Shown: positions 26,880 to 36,309, numbered from the stretch's first letter. The stretch: DNA of 64,000 nt from JAWVFM01 sp963739355 (GCA_963739355.1 CAVUAD010000002.1:1-64000), one strand, 5' to 3'. Program-made: numbers and translations. Notes: a model not told the origin generated them from the letters alone.

Positions 26880-28025
26880 TCAGCCGTGGCGGTGGTGGTG
26901 CTTGCCGGGACGAAGCTCCGGCGCGTACTGGAGGAACTTGTGCGAGTCGAGGAGCTTGGAGAGCTGGTGGCGCGCGCCGGGGTAGTTCGAGACGTCGAAG
27001 GGGCTGTCGGGAACCGTCGAGCGGTAGTAGTTGAGCATCCGCACCCTGTCGTTTCTCTCGGCCCAGCGGAACAGCCAGTGCACGAACTTGCCCCTGGTGT
27101 CGTTGTCCCAGGGCCCGTACTCGCCGAGGGCGAAGGGGAAGTGGCGGTAGTGGTTCTGGAACTGCTGGAGGGCGGACTTCACGCCGGCGGTCGCGAACTT
27201 CGAGTAGATGTCGGCGCCGACCCAGTCGACGTAGCTGCGGCCGGGCCAGTAGTGCGAGGGCGAGTTGGCGGTCTGCGGCGGGTTGGAGATCGTCTGCGGG
27301 TTCCAGATGAACGCGACCTTGGGATGCGCGAGCTTGCCGTGGATGTGGTTGCGGGCGTAGACGCCGGCGGTGTCGGACTTCGCGCGCAGCATTCGCGGCA
27401 GGCCGAGCTTCTGAAGCTTGGCGTTGATGGTCTTCACCGAGCCCCCGCGCACGATCGTCACGATCCGGCGCCAGGCCGCGACGAACTGCTTGGTCGAGTG
27501 GCCGGGACGCGCCGAGCCGTCGGCGTTGAAGGCCCCGTAGGGGTTCCAGTAGCCGTTCATCTCCGGGAACAGCCGGATGTAGACGACCTGCTTGGAGTTG
27601 GCGATCGACTGGTTGTCGCGCACCAGGTAGTGGTCGCCCTTGCCCTGAGCGATCTGGTGTGGGGTGATGACCTCCGGACCGCCACCCGGGGCGGTGGACA
27701 GGCTCAGCACGCCGCGCGCATGCTCCTGGTGCCAGCGCTGGAGCGCGCCGGTCTCCAGCGGGGTGTCCCACTGGTAGAAGTCCTCGACCACGGCGGGGTG
27801 GGCGCCGACCTGGTTCGCGAAGTGCCTGACGTCCTTCACGCCCTTCGTGTTCTCGGTGACGCCGTGGAAGATGTGGCCGTTGGGCGGCAGGTACGCCTGC
27901 GGCCTGTAGCCGTGATGATGGTGGTGATGGTGCCGCGCGTGATGGTGGCCGTGGCTGCCGGCGAAGGCGGTGGAGCCGAGGCCGGCCCCGAGGCACAGCA
28001 CGAGCGCGAAGACGGCCGCCGCCAT
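26880..28025 (-). CDS. Secreted GH26-like glycoside hydrolase, paralogue with His-rich linker
   Basis: 381 residues from ATG 28025, which has a good ribosome binding site (AAGGGA) 8-13 nt upstream; the open frame further upstream is not supported. A signal peptide (1-23) is followed by a histidine-rich segment (25-38), and the protein also ends in a His-rich tail (GKHHHRHG). Catalytic positions match the neighbour: Glu155 in IRLFPEMNGYWNPYGAF and Glu302 in FALGEYGPW. About two thirds of residues are shared with the downstream copy, showing recent tandem duplication. Substrate unknown; a beta-mannan or other beta-glycan is likely from the family. Confidence 0.75.
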   Translation of the reverse strand: MAAAVFALVLCLGAGLGSTAFAGSHGHHHARHHHHHHHGYRPQAYLPPNGHIFHGVTENTKGVKDVRHFANQVGAHPAVVEDFYQWDTPLETGALQRWHQEHARGVLSLSTAPGGGPEVITPHQIAQGKGDHYLVRDNQSIANSKQVVYIRLFPEMNGYWNPYGAFNADGSARPGHSTKQFVAAWRRIVTIVRGGSVKTINAKLQKLGLPRMLRAKSDTAGVYARNHIHGKLAHPKVAFIWNPQTISNPPQTANSPSHYWPGRSYVDWVGADIYSKFATAGVKSALQQFQNHYRHFPFALGEYGPWDNDTRGKFVHWLFRWAERNDRVRMLNYYRSTVPDSPFDVSNYPGARHQLSKLLDSHKFLQYAPELRPGKHHHRHG

Positions 28026-28138
28026 CGCGGCTGTCCCTTCTCGTGTTGTGCGGCCTTGCCTGCATCGTCCGCTCGCCGAGATTGATCGGCTCACTGGACG
28101 GATCGGGCTTTCTCGCCGCGGACTTGAGCTATGGGCGC

Positions 28139-29158
28139 CTAGGAGGACGACCCTTCGGCAGTGAGCCGAAAGCGGCGCGGGTCCTCGCCCTCGACCTCCT
28201 CGGCATCCCCTCGAAGCGAGAGATGGTCGATGTAGGCGAGCGCGAGCTGCAGGCCCCACGCCGCGGTGGCGGGGTTCAGGTTCTCGGGCCCGATCATCGC
28301 GCCGACGACCTCGAACGCGGTCCGGGGATCATCGCCGGCGAGGGCCTTGCGAACCCGGCCCATCTGCTCGTAGACCTGCACTCGGTTGGCCGCGACCTTG
28401 GCGCGCGCGTCGCGGAACGGCCGCCCGTGCCCCGCCAGGCACAGGCCCACGTCGAGCTTCTCGACGGTGTCGAGGCTCTTGAGGAACTCGCTGACCGGAT
28501 CGGCGGTGTGCCCGTAGTCGAAGAACACGGAGACGCGGCCCAGCAGGTGGTCGCCCGAGATCAGCAGCCGGCGCTCCGGTTGGTGCAGGACCACGTGGGA
28601 GGGCGCATGGCCCGGCGTCTCGTAGACGTCCCAGAGGCCCAGGTCGGTCTCGACCTGAACCCCGGGCACCAGCTCGCGGTCGGGCGGCACGAGCCGGGCG
28701 ATCCCGGTGCTCGTCCCGCCCCGGCGCTCCATGTAGCGCTTGAGGGCCTTCATCGGCACGCCGCTTTGGCGCGCGACCTCGAGGCGGCGCTCCATGGCGG
28801 CCTCGGGGTTCTCGGCCATGCCGCGCACGTGGGTCCAGCGCGGGTGAATCCACACCTCGGCGCCCGAGGCGTCGGCGATCGGGCCGGCAAGCCCGTAGTG
28901 GTCGGAGTGGGCGTGGGTGCAGACGATCAGGCGCACGTCGGTGAGCTCGAAGCCCACCTGCGCCAGCGCCATCTCCAGGCCGCGCGTGCCGTCGTCGCCG
29001 GCGTAGCCCGTGTCGAAGAGGACGATGCCGCCGTCGTGGGCGACGGCCCACGCGTTGCCGTGCGGAACGCCGGGCCACGGGAGCGGCAGGCGAAGGCGCC
29101 AGACCCCCGGCAGAACGCGCTCTCCGCGCGGCAGCTCCTTCCGCTCGCCGGGGCTCAT
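28139..29158 (-). CDS. MBL-fold metallo-hydrolase
   Basis: 339 residues of the metallo-beta-lactamase fold. The zinc motif THAHSDH is at residues 81-87, followed by later ligands in YETPGHAPSHVVLHQP, LLISGDHLLG and CLAGHGRPF. The family includes glyoxalase II, lactonases and SoxH-like enzymes, and substrate cannot be told. The C-terminal helical region (MGRVRKALAG, AWGLQLALAYIDHL) is typical of the LACTB2-like branch. ATG 29158 is used because the frame upstream merely runs through the tRNA-Ser gene. Confidence 0.75.
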   Translation of the reverse strand: MSPGERKELPRGERVLPGVWRLRLPLPWPGVPHGNAWAVAHDGGIVLFDTGYAGDDGTRGLEMALAQVGFELTDVRLIVCTHAHSDHYGLAGPIADASGAEVWIHPRWTHVRGMAENPEAAMERRLEVARQSGVPMKALKRYMERRGGTSTGIARLVPPDRELVPGVQVETDLGLWDVYETPGHAPSHVVLHQPERRLLISGDHLLGRVSVFFDYGHTADPVSEFLKSLDTVEKLDVGLCLAGHGRPFRDARAKVAANRVQVYEQMGRVRKALAGDDPRTAFEVVGAMIGPENLNPATAAWGLQLALAYIDHLSLRGDAEEVEGEDPRRFRLTAEGSSS

Positions 29159-29180
29159 CGCTCCCATCCTGCCACGGAAG

Positions 29181-29269
29181 CGGAGGGGGAGGGATTCGAA
29201 CCCTCGAAGGACCCGAGGGCCCTTAACGGCTTTCAAGGCCGCCGCATTCAACCGCTCTGCCACCCCTCC
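29181..29269 (-). tRNA. tRNA-Ser (UGA)
   Basis: An 89-nt tRNA without encoded CCA. The acceptor stem GGAGGGG/CCCCUCC, D-arm GGCAGAGCGGUUGAAUGC, and anticodon loop CUUGAAA (anticodon UGA) are present. A long variable arm (GGGCCCUCGGGUCC), as expected for class II tRNA-Ser, and the T-arm GAGGGUUCGAAUCCCUC are also present. It lies between the MBL hydrolase and the divergent MCE gene. Confidence 0.95.
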
Positions 29270-29341
29270 GTGAGCCTGCTCACACTAATCGCGGAGGCGG
29301 CTTGCGGGAACCGGGCAGTGGGTAGTTTCGCCCACGGGGTA

Positions 29342-30871
29342 TTGGGACGCCAGAAGTTCGATGAGGTCACGGGCGAGCCGCTGCCGGAGGAGGAGGGGCC
29401 CTCGACCGCTGGCCGGATCGCGCGCGCCGCGCTTCTCGCCGCCGCGATCGTCGTCGGAATCGTCCTGCTGACGAGCGGCCACGACTACACGGTCACCGCC
29501 GACTTCCAGAACGCCTCGCAGCTCGTCAACGGGAACCTCGTGACCGTCGGGGGCGCCAAGGTCGGGACGGTCAAGTCGATCGACCTGGGCCCCCACGGCG
29601 ACGCCCTGGTCGAGTTCACCGTCGACTCCGACTTCGCCCCGCTTCCGGATGGCACCACGGCCCAGATACGCGAGGGCTCGCTGTCGGCGATCGCCGGGCG
29701 GACCGTGGCGCTGACGATCCCGCCGAGCACGCCCAACGCGAGCTCGCCTGGCATCCCGGACGGTGGGTCGATCCCGCTGAGCCAGACGACGTCGGCCGTC
29801 GACCTCGACCAGGTCTTCAACACCCTCTCGCCGAAGACGATCAACGACTTCAAGCACGTCATCCAGGGCTTCGACATCTCCTACTCGGGGGTCGGCGCCA
29901 AGGCGAACGAGGGCCTCAAATACACCAACCCCTTCCTGTCGACCACCAGAAGGGTCTTCGACGAGCTCACCCTCGACACCCCGACCTTCGAGCGCCTGCT
30001 CGTCGACACCTCCAACCTCTCCGGGGCGCTGGCCGAGCGAGCCCCCGACCTCTCGCTTCTGACCCACAACCTGAACCTGATGATGGGCGCGCTGGCCTCC
30101 CAGAAGACGGCGCTCGCCGAGACGATCGCAAAGCTGCCGTCGTTTCTTCGCCAGGCCAACACCACCTTCGTCAACCTGAGAGCGGCGCTTGACGACGTCA
30201 CCCCGCTCGTCGACGCCTCAAAGCCCGTCGCCGATCGCCTGCGCCCCTTCTTCAAGCAGTTTCGCGGCGCCGCCCGTGACGCGGTGCCGACGATCCGAAG
30301 CCTCGATGCGATCGTCTCGCGCTCCGGGCCCCAGAACGACCTCACCGAGCTGACCCGCGACGCCGTCCCGCTCGCGCGGGCCGGCGTCGGCTCCGGCTCC
30401 CCGGACTGCGGTCAGAACCCCGCCACCGACTACAGCGCCGCCGCCGACGGCGACTTCACCCAGGGAGCGCTCGGCGAGTCGACCTGCGCGCTCACCAACG
30501 GCCTGCCCGCCCTCGTCTTCTTTCGCCCCTACACACCCGAGCTGGTGGGGTGGTTCAACGACTTCGGGCCGGCATCCGGCTTCACGGATGCCAACGGAGG
30601 AGTGGGGAGGATCGCCACGACCGTCAACACCTTCTCCCTCTCCACCTCCGGCGCCCCCCAGCTCCCGCTGCTCGACCCCCTCGGCACCACCCAGGACCTC
30701 ACCGACCTGCTCAACAACCCCAGCCTCGGCTTCACCACCCAGCAGTTCGCCCGCTGCCCGGGAGCCCTCGAGCGTGACCGCGGCGACGGCTCCAACCCCT
30801 TCACCGACTCCGGCAACCTGACCGCCGGCTCGACCGGCTGCGATCCCAGCAACGGTCCGACGGGCAAGTAG
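29342..30871 (+). CDS. MCE/MlaD family protein
   Basis: A substrate-binding component of lipid or sterol transport across the envelope, about 509 residues. One N-terminal membrane helix (AARIARAALLAAAIVVGIVLL-like) is followed by the MCE domain (YTVTADFQNASQLVNGNLV, VGGAKVGTVKSIDLG, AQIREGSLSAIAGRTVALT). A long helical region with LARLLVDTSNLSGAL-type heptads and a Cys-containing C-terminal domain (PDCGQNP, ESTCALTN, ARCPGAL, GCDPSNG) complete it. Unlike mycobacterial mce loci, no further mce, yrbE or ATPase genes are next to it. The start is TTG 29342 or GTG 29318; neither has a strong ribosome binding site. Confidence 0.75.
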   Translation: MGRQKFDEVTGEPLPEEEGPSTAGRIARAALLAAAIVVGIVLLTSGHDYTVTADFQNASQLVNGNLVTVGGAKVGTVKSIDLGPHGDALVEFTVDSDFAPLPDGTTAQIREGSLSAIAGRTVALTIPPSTPNASSPGIPDGGSIPLSQTTSAVDLDQVFNTLSPKTINDFKHVIQGFDISYSGVGAKANEGLKYTNPFLSTTRRVFDELTLDTPTFERLLVDTSNLSGALAERAPDLSLLTHNLNLMMGALASQKTALAETIAKLPSFLRQANTTFVNLRAALDDVTPLVDASKPVADRLRPFFKQFRGAARDAVPTIRSLDAIVSRSGPQNDLTELTRDAVPLARAGVGSGSPDCGQNPATDYSAAADGDFTQGALGESTCALTNGLPALVFFRPYTPELVGWFNDFGPASGFTDANGGVGRIATTVNTFSLSTSGAPQLPLLDPLGTTQDLTDLLNNPSLGFTTQQFARCPGALERDRGDGSNPFTDSGNLTAGSTGCDPSNGPTGK

Positions 30872-30882
30872 CCGCGCTCGTC

Positions 30883-30888
30883 TAGTCT
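30883..30888 (+). promoter_or_regulatory. -10-like box TAGTCT of the FAD oxidase gene
   Basis: TAGTCT ends exactly 6 nt before GTG 30895, the geometry of a leaderless actinobacterial transcript. The same arrangement is seen before five to seven other genes in the window. No -35 element is clear. Confidence 0.4.
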
Positions 30889-30894
30889 CGGCGC

Positions 30895-32193
30895 GTGGCC
30901 GCGCAGTGGCGAAACTGGACCGGCGACCAGGCCTGCACTCCGGCCTCAATGGAGCATCCCGCGACCCGCGAGCAGGTCGCCGAGGCGCTCGCCCGCGCCC
31001 GCAAGGCGGGCCGGCGCGTGCGCGCCGTGGGCTCCGGCCACTCCTTCACGGAGGCGGCTCTCACCGATGGGACGATGCTCTCGCTGGAGCGCATGGACCA
31101 TGTGCTGGAGGCCGACCGCTCCAGCGGGCTCGTGCGCGTGGAGGCCGGGATCAGCCTGCGCAAGCTCGGCGAGGAGCTGTGGGCGCTGGGCCTGGCGATG
31201 GAGAACCTCGGCGACATCAACGTACAGTCGCTCGCGGGCGCGATCTCGACCGCAACGCACGGCACCGGCTCGGCGCTGCGAAACATCTCGGCGCAGGTGG
31301 AGGCGATCGAGCTGGTCACCGCGTCGGGCGAGGCGGTGGAGCTGACGTCCGCCGACGGCGACGACTTCCGCGCCGCCCGGGTCTCGCTCGGCGCGCTTGG
31401 CGTGATCACGGCGATCACGCTGCGGACCGTCCCCGCCTTCACCCTGCACCGCCTCGACGAGCCGCGGCCGCTCGCAGGCGTGCTCGACGGCCTCGACCAG
31501 CTCGCCGCGGCCAACGACCACTTCGAGTTCTTCGTCTTCCCGCACACGGAGGAGAAGGCGCTCGTGATCGAGCGCAACCGCACCGACGAGCCCGAGCAGC
31601 CGCGCGGGCGCCTGCAGACCTGGCTCAGCGACGTGGTGATGGAGAACACCGCCGTCGACCTGCTCTCGCGCGCCGGCAGGCGCTTCCCATCGGTGAACAC
31701 GCGGCTCACCGGCCTGGCCAGCCGATTGCTGTCGCGCAGCGAGCGAACGGATCGCAGCTACCGGATCTTCGCCTCGGAGCGGCGGGTGAGGTTCACGGAG
31801 ATGGAGTACGCCGTGCCCCGCGAGCACGGCCCCGAGGCGCTTCGTCAGGTGCTGGGCATGATCCGCGAGCGGCGGATCAACGTCTTCTTCCCCATCGAGT
31901 TCCGCGTGGTCGCCGGCGACGACGCGCTCATCAGCCCCACCCACGAGCAGGACTCCTGCTACATCGCCGTCCACCAGTACCGCGGGATGGAGTGGCGCGA
32001 CTACTTCCAGCGGGTCGACGACATCATGCGCTCCTTCGGCGGACGCCCCCACTGGGGCAAGCGCCACTTCCAGGACGCGCGCTCGCTGGCCCAGGTCCAC
32101 CCGCGCCTCGGCGACTTCCAGGCGATTCGCGACCGGCTCGACCCGCAGCGCCTGTTCGCCAACGAGTACACCGAGCGGGTGCTCGGTCCCTGA
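30895..32193 (+). CDS. FAD-linked D-arabinono-1,4-lactone oxidase-type oxidoreductase
   Basis: 432 residues with a VAO/PCMH-type FAD domain: RVRAVGSGHSFTEAAL (flavin-binding region, about residues 42-57), INVQSLAGAISTATHGTG, and GALGVITAITLRTVP. The C-terminal ALO domain ends with GGRPHWGKRHF, the signature of L-gulono- and D-arabinono-lactone oxidases and of alditol oxidases. It oxidises a sugar-derived alcohol or lactone, with oxygen or another acceptor. GTG 30895 is supported by the TAGTCT box 6 nt upstream. It converges with the racemase-like gene, with 1 bp between them. Confidence 0.82.
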   Translation: MAAQWRNWTGDQACTPASMEHPATREQVAEALARARKAGRRVRAVGSGHSFTEAALTDGTMLSLERMDHVLEADRSSGLVRVEAGISLRKLGEELWALGLAMENLGDINVQSLAGAISTATHGTGSALRNISAQVEAIELVTASGEAVELTSADGDDFRAARVSLGALGVITAITLRTVPAFTLHRLDEPRPLAGVLDGLDQLAAANDHFEFFVFPHTEEKALVIERNRTDEPEQPRGRLQTWLSDVVMENTAVDLLSRAGRRFPSVNTRLTGLASRLLSRSERTDRSYRIFASERRVRFTEMEYAVPREHGPEALRQVLGMIRERRINVFFPIEFRVVAGDDALISPTHEQDSCYIAVHQYRGMEWRDYFQRVDDIMRSFGGRPHWGKRHFQDARSLAQVHPRLGDFQAIRDRLDPQRLFANEYTERVLGP

Positions 32194-32194
32194 C

Positions 32195-33422
32195 CTACAG
32201 GAACGCCTGACCCTCGCCGCGGTAGGTGGGCACCTCGTCGACGATCTCGTTGCCCTTGATCAGCAGCAGCGAGTTGAAGTGCTCGCACATCTCGCCGGCC
32301 TTGGCGTGGCGCATGTAGACGCGGTCGCCGATGCGGACCTTCTTGGCGGCGGTGCCGAGCAGGGGCGTCTGCACCTCGCCCGCTCCCTCCTGGAGGTCGA
32401 GCGCGAGGCCGGGCGGCAGGTACGGCACCGGAAGGCGGTCGAGGCCCGGCGCGCCCGAGGCGAGGTAGCCCCCGCCCAGGGCGGTGACGATGCCGGGGCC
32501 GGGCCTGCGGACCACCGGCAGCGCGAAGAACGCAGCGGGGGCCAGGTCGAGCGATCGGTACGTGTCGAACAGCGCGGGCGCGTAGAGGCCGGAGCCCGCG
32601 GTGAGCTCGGTCACCACGCCCGCGGCCGCGGTGCGGGCCAGGCTGCCGGTGCCACCGCCGTTGACGAACCCGGGCTCGGCGACCTCGCGGATGGCGGCGA
32701 CGATCTCGGGCAGCCGCTCGGACAGCTCGCGCTCCGAGCGCGATTGCATGGCGCGAATCGCGGCGCTTCGCACCGGGTGCCCGGGGACGCTGTCGCCCAC
32801 GCCGGCGATCTGCCCCTCGTAGGCCATCAGGCCCGCGAGCCTCGTGCCCGGACGGCCGATCGACCTCGGTCGCCAGGCGCTTCGCCTGCGCGGGCCAGTG
32901 GAGGGGCGAGCGCTTGGGCCCGATGCGCGCCAGGCGCCCGCGGCCGGGCCAGTAGCCCGCGTCGACGTCGACCGCCACCCCCAGCTGCGCGGGCCCGGCG
33001 CCAATCGTCGACTCGATCAGGTCGAGGTGCGCGACGTGATCGACCATCGGGATCGGCGCCCGCCCCGGCGCCGTCGCCGCGAGCTTGACCAGCTCGCCGA
33101 TGGCGTCGCGGTCGGCCGTCGGGTAGGCGACGACGATGTCGTCGAAGCCCTGCGAGCTCAGCCACAGCGCCTCGGGCAGCGTGTAGGCGAGGACGCCGTG
33201 GAAGCCCTCCATGCCGAGCGCCGTGCGCAGCAGCGAGACGCATCGCACCGACTTGGACGCGACTCGGACGGGCAGCGAGCCGGCCTGGGCGCTCATGGCG
33301 CGGGCGTTTGCCTCGAGCGCGTCGAGGTCCACGAACGCGAACGGGGCCGGCCTGGCGCCGAAGATCGTCTCGTAGCGCGCGTAGAGCGCCTCCGCCCGTG
33401 TGTCGGTGACGCCGTCGCTCAA
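32195..33422 (-). CDS. PLP-dependent alanine racemase/D-threonine aldolase-like protein, frameshifted
   Basis: A fold-type III PLP enzyme of about 408 residues. The N-terminal barrel has FAFVDLDALEANARAM and the PLP lysine in PVRVASKSVRC. The barrel then gives QLGVAVDVDAGYWPG, EPGFVNGGGTGSLART and TELTAGSGLY. The C-terminal DSD1-like domain carries RHAKAGEMCEHFNSLLLI, where D-threonine aldolases and D-serine dehydratases bind metal through His and Cys. A single frame slip lies near 32840 between otherwise intact halves. TTG 33422 is the likely start. Probable role: breakdown or interconversion of a D- or beta-hydroxy amino acid. Confidence 0.75.
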
Positions 33423-33479
33423 CTCGCGCCGAGCGTATCTAGAATCGAATCGCCGGCCGCGCGAGCGGCCCGCAACCCC

Positions 33480-33569
33480 GGAGAGGTGGCCGAGTGGCTG
33501 AAGGCACTCGCCTGCTAAGCGAGTAGGGGGCGACAAGCTCTCTCGAGGGTTCGAATCCCTCCCTCTCCG
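33480..33569 (+). tRNA. tRNA-Ser (GCU)
   Basis: A 90-nt tRNA with acceptor GGAGAGG/CCUCUCC, anticodon loop CUGCUAA (anticodon GCU), a long variable arm (UAGGGGGCGACAAGCUCU) and T-arm GAGGGUUCGAAUCCCUC; no encoded CCA. TAGAAT at 33440-33445 is a plausible -10 box. Confidence 0.95.
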
Positions 33570-33604
33570 CTGACTTCCAGGCGACCCCGGCGGGCCGGGG
33601 GCGG

Positions 33605-34402
33605 TCAGTCCGCGCCGTCGTCCGGCGCCGGATGCGACGCGTCACGGACGATCAGGACCGAGCAGGGCGCGCCGTGTGCCACCCGCTCGCTCACGCTGCC
33701 GAGGGAGCGCAGCCCCGTAACCCCGCGACTGCCCATCACGATCAGCGCGGCCCGCTCCTGCGTCGCGACCTCGGCGATGACGTCGGCGGCGTCGCCCTCA
33801 CGCACCACGACCCGGCCGGCGCCGGACGCTTCCCTGGCGGCTTCGGCTGCCGCGCCGGCCTCGTCGCCGGCGCCCACCGCCAGCACGGTGACCTCCGCCC
33901 CAGCGCGTTCGCCGAGGTCGCGTGCCATCGCGGCGGCCTCCTGCGCGGACGGCGAGCCGTCGGTGGGGTGGAGGATCGCGCCCGGGAAGCCGTCGGGCGC
34001 GGCTCGGCCGACGAGGACGGAGCAGGGCGCGTAGTGGACGACGCCGGTGGCCACGCTCCCCAGCGCCACTCCGGCGACGCGGGAGCGTCCGGTCATGCCG
34101 ACGGCGATCAGGTCCGCCTCGTGGCGGGCGGCGACCTGGAGGATGGCGGCGAGCTCCGGGCCGCGAACCACGGTCGTCTCGGCCGCGGGAATCGCCGCCC
34201 GCGCCCCCTCGAGCGCCTCGACGGCCGTGTCGCGGAGCTGCTTGGCAAACGTCGTCGCCTGGAGGCCGGCATGCATCGCAAGGCTTGGGTCCCATGCCGA
34301 CGCGCACAGGAATGCCGCGTCGTCGCCCGCGAGCGCGTGGGCCTGGTTGGCAGCCTCGAGCGCCTCGGGCGAGCCGTCGACCGCGCAGACGACGCGGCGC
34401 AT
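33605..34402 (-). CDS. Universal stress protein with two UspA domains
   Basis: 265 residues made of two tandem UspA domains. The first begins MRRVVCAVDGSPEALEAA and carries the ATP-binding glycine motif GMTGRSRVAGVALGS. The second begins GAILHPTDGSPSAQEAA and carries GSRGVTGLRSLGSVSE, followed by GAPCSVLIVR. Both keep the nucleotide-binding pattern, so it is likely an ATP-binding UspA. ATG 34402 places the first beta strand at the N-terminus as the family expects; GTG 34459 would add 19 residues. It opens a region rich in stress and envelope genes. Confidence 0.85.
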   Translation of the reverse strand: MRRVVCAVDGSPEALEAANQAHALAGDDAAFLCASAWDPSLAMHAGLQATTFAKQLRDTAVEALEGARAAIPAAETTVVRGPELAAILQVAARHEADLIAVGMTGRSRVAGVALGSVATGVVHYAPCSVLVGRAAPDGFPGAILHPTDGSPSAQEAAAMARDLGERAGAEVTVLAVGAGDEAGAAAEAAREASGAGRVVVREGDAADVIAEVATQERAALIVMGSRGVTGLRSLGSVSERVAHGAPCSVLIVRDASHPAPDDGAD

Positions 34403-34480
34403 GCCGGTCACGCCGGTCCCGTTGATGACTTCGATGCGGAGCCCGATCTCATCGGGCACAGCATCCCACCTCGGCGAGGC

Positions 34481-35051
34481 TCAGGAACCCTGGCCGAAGT
34501 CGTCGAGGTCGACCGTGGTCGACGAGCCCAGGGCGGAGTCGTTGTAGGTCTCGGTGAGCCGGAAGCGGCGCAGATAGCCGGAGGAATCGACCCACGCCTC
34601 CACGCGCGGCGGGTGATCCTCGAACGTCCTCATGTCCACGTTCAGGTCGCTCAGGCCCGCGAGCGCCTCGTCGGTGTGCTGCGGAAGGCGCGCCGGGGCG
34701 ATCGTGCCGGAGTAGTACGACGTCTCCACGCCGTCGATCAGCTCGGGTCCGACCAGCCGGGTGTCGCTCGTCATGCGCAGGTCGTCGAGCGCGGCGGCGT
34801 CGCCCATGCCGCCCACTCCTCCCGGGGCCAGGTAGCCCTGCGAGGGCGTGCTCGTCTGCCCGGTCATGACCGACTGCGAATCGGCCACCGCCTGCCAGTG
34901 AAAGCCGGCCGCCACGGAGCGATCGAGCGCAGCGGCGGGCTCCGAAATCCGTGCGGGGTCTCGGCCGGGTGTGATCGCCAGGCCGACCGCGAGGAGCGCG
35001 ATCGCGCCGACGACCGTGGCCAGTGGCCACCTGCCTTTCCCTGCCGTTCAT
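34481..35051 (-). CDS. Membrane-anchored LppX/LprG-like hypothetical protein, start region frameshifted
   Basis: The clear part (34481-34915) encodes ~144 residues with beta-rich segments VAAGFHWQAVADSQSVMTG, DGVETSYYSGTIAPARLP and VEAWVDSSGYLRRFRLTETY, resembling LppX/LprAFG lipid-carrier proteins. Upstream the same frame continues into a membrane helix (TVVGAIALLAVGLAI) but has no start codon. ATG 35051 lies in another frame, so one extra base near 35020 probably disrupts the start. No lipobox cysteine is visible, so it would be anchored by the helix. A role in lipid binding outside the cytoplasmic membrane is an inference. Confidence 0.5.
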
Positions 35052-35169
35052 GTCAATCCCTGGCTCGACAGGAAGGGTGGGCATCTTTAGACGACGCGCG
35101 AAAAACAGGTCGCCCGTTGACGGCGCGGGTATGCTTTCGAGCACCGGGCGGTGGGCCCGGTTTCAAGGG

Positions 35170-36309
35170 ATGACGCGCGCGACGAGGACACTCCTGGGGG
35201 CCCTGGCCATTGCCGTCGTCGCGGGCGCGGCCATCGCCTCTGGCGCGTCGGCGAACGACCGTTTCCTCCTCGACAAGAAGGCGGAGACCCCGGGCCACGT
35301 CGTCCTGAAGGGCAACGGCACCGCGTACGTCGCCTGGTCGCACGCGGGCGGCAAGCACGCCGACCACGCCGAGTTCTGCAAGATCCCCAAGGGGGGAAAG
35401 TGCAAGGACGCGATGAAGCTGCCGTTGCCCAGTGGCAACGCGGTCACCGAGTCGGTTGCCGGTGCCTTCCCGCTGATCGACGGGGACACCCTCTACGTCG
35501 TCGCCCCGCGTTACGTCGATAACGACGTCGTCATCTGGCAGTCGTCCAACGGTGGCCAGTCCTTCTCTTCGCCAACCGTGCTGACAGGCGGCTACTCGAA
35601 CAAGACCGATCCCACCGACGTGATCCTCGATCAGGTGGTCCTGCTGATCGGAGCACACAATCCGGGTCTCGGGTTCAGCTACACGGGCATCGCCAACGGG
35701 GGCTACACCTTTGGGGCAACCCAGGGGAGCGTCCAGGGGGCAAGCCTGGTCGCCGACCCCTCCATCGCCAACCTCTACGAGGCCTACTGGACGCAGAAGA
35801 AGAAGTATTCGGTCCACTACTTCACGGTTCCCGGAGTCGCGTCCACGGACACACAATGGACGGGCCCCATTGCGGTCTCGAAGGGCTACGGAGGCGAGCT
35901 GACCAGCGGCTCGAACGGGAACTTCATCGTCACGCAGGACTACACGGGCGGCAAGTACCCCAAGGCGGTGCGGGTGAGGGGGATCGACGGCTCGGATGTG
36001 GGCCCGGCGACCACCCTCGCCAAGGACAAGAAGATCGACCTGTTAGCCACCGGCGACATCTCCGAGGCGCCGAATGGGCACGTCGCGGTCGCCTGGCCGC
36101 TCGAGAAGCGCAGCGGCAAGATGGTGCTGCGGCTCTTCGAGTCGAACAACGGCAAGCACTTCGGCAAGGCGACGCCCATCGCCCATCTGGGCAACGCCTT
36201 CGGAATCGGCGACAACCTCCAGCTCGCCTACGGCAGCGGCGGCAGCGGCGTCACGACCTTCCTCAACGGCTCGGGTCTGCACCTGGCCGACCTGAAGAAG
36301 CTCAAGTAG
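35170..36309 (+). CDS. Exported protein, probable beta-propeller
   Basis: 379 residues. ATG 35170 gives a signal peptide (TRATRTLLGALAIAVVAGAA, cut near ASA). The mature part has regularly spaced strands (GTAYVAWSHAG, DTLYVVAPRYVDND, VVIWQSSNGGQSFSSP, NGHVAVAWPLEKRSG) resembling BNR/sialidase-type propeller blades with an Asp-box-like SxNGGxxF. No catalytic residues are assignable, so it is more likely a binding protein. TATGCT at 35130-35135 could be a -10 box with a short leader. Paired inverted repeats follow the stop. Confidence 0.6.
   Translation: MTRATRTLLGALAIAVVAGAAIASGASANDRFLLDKKAETPGHVVLKGNGTAYVAWSHAGGKHADHAEFCKIPKGGKCKDAMKLPLPSGNAVTESVAGAFPLIDGDTLYVVAPRYVDNDVVIWQSSNGGQSFSSPTVLTGGYSNKTDPTDVILDQVVLLIGAHNPGLGFSYTGIANGGYTFGATQGSVQGASLVADPSIANLYEAYWTQKKKYSVHYFTVPGVASTDTQWTGPIAVSKGYGGELTSGSNGNFIVTQDYTGGKYPKAVRVRGIDGSDVGPATTLAKDKKIDLLATGDISEAPNGHVAVAWPLEKRSGKMVLRLFESNNGKHFGKATPIAHLGNAFGIGDNLQLAYGSGGSGVTTFLNGSGLHLADLKKLK

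Noticed and set aside
28043..29341. Upstream extension of the MCE frame
   Set aside because: It passes through the mirror of the MBL gene and through tRNA-Ser; the MCE protein starts near 29342.
33480..33569. Integration footprint at tRNA-Ser(GCU)
   Set aside because: No second copy of its 3' end was found in the window.
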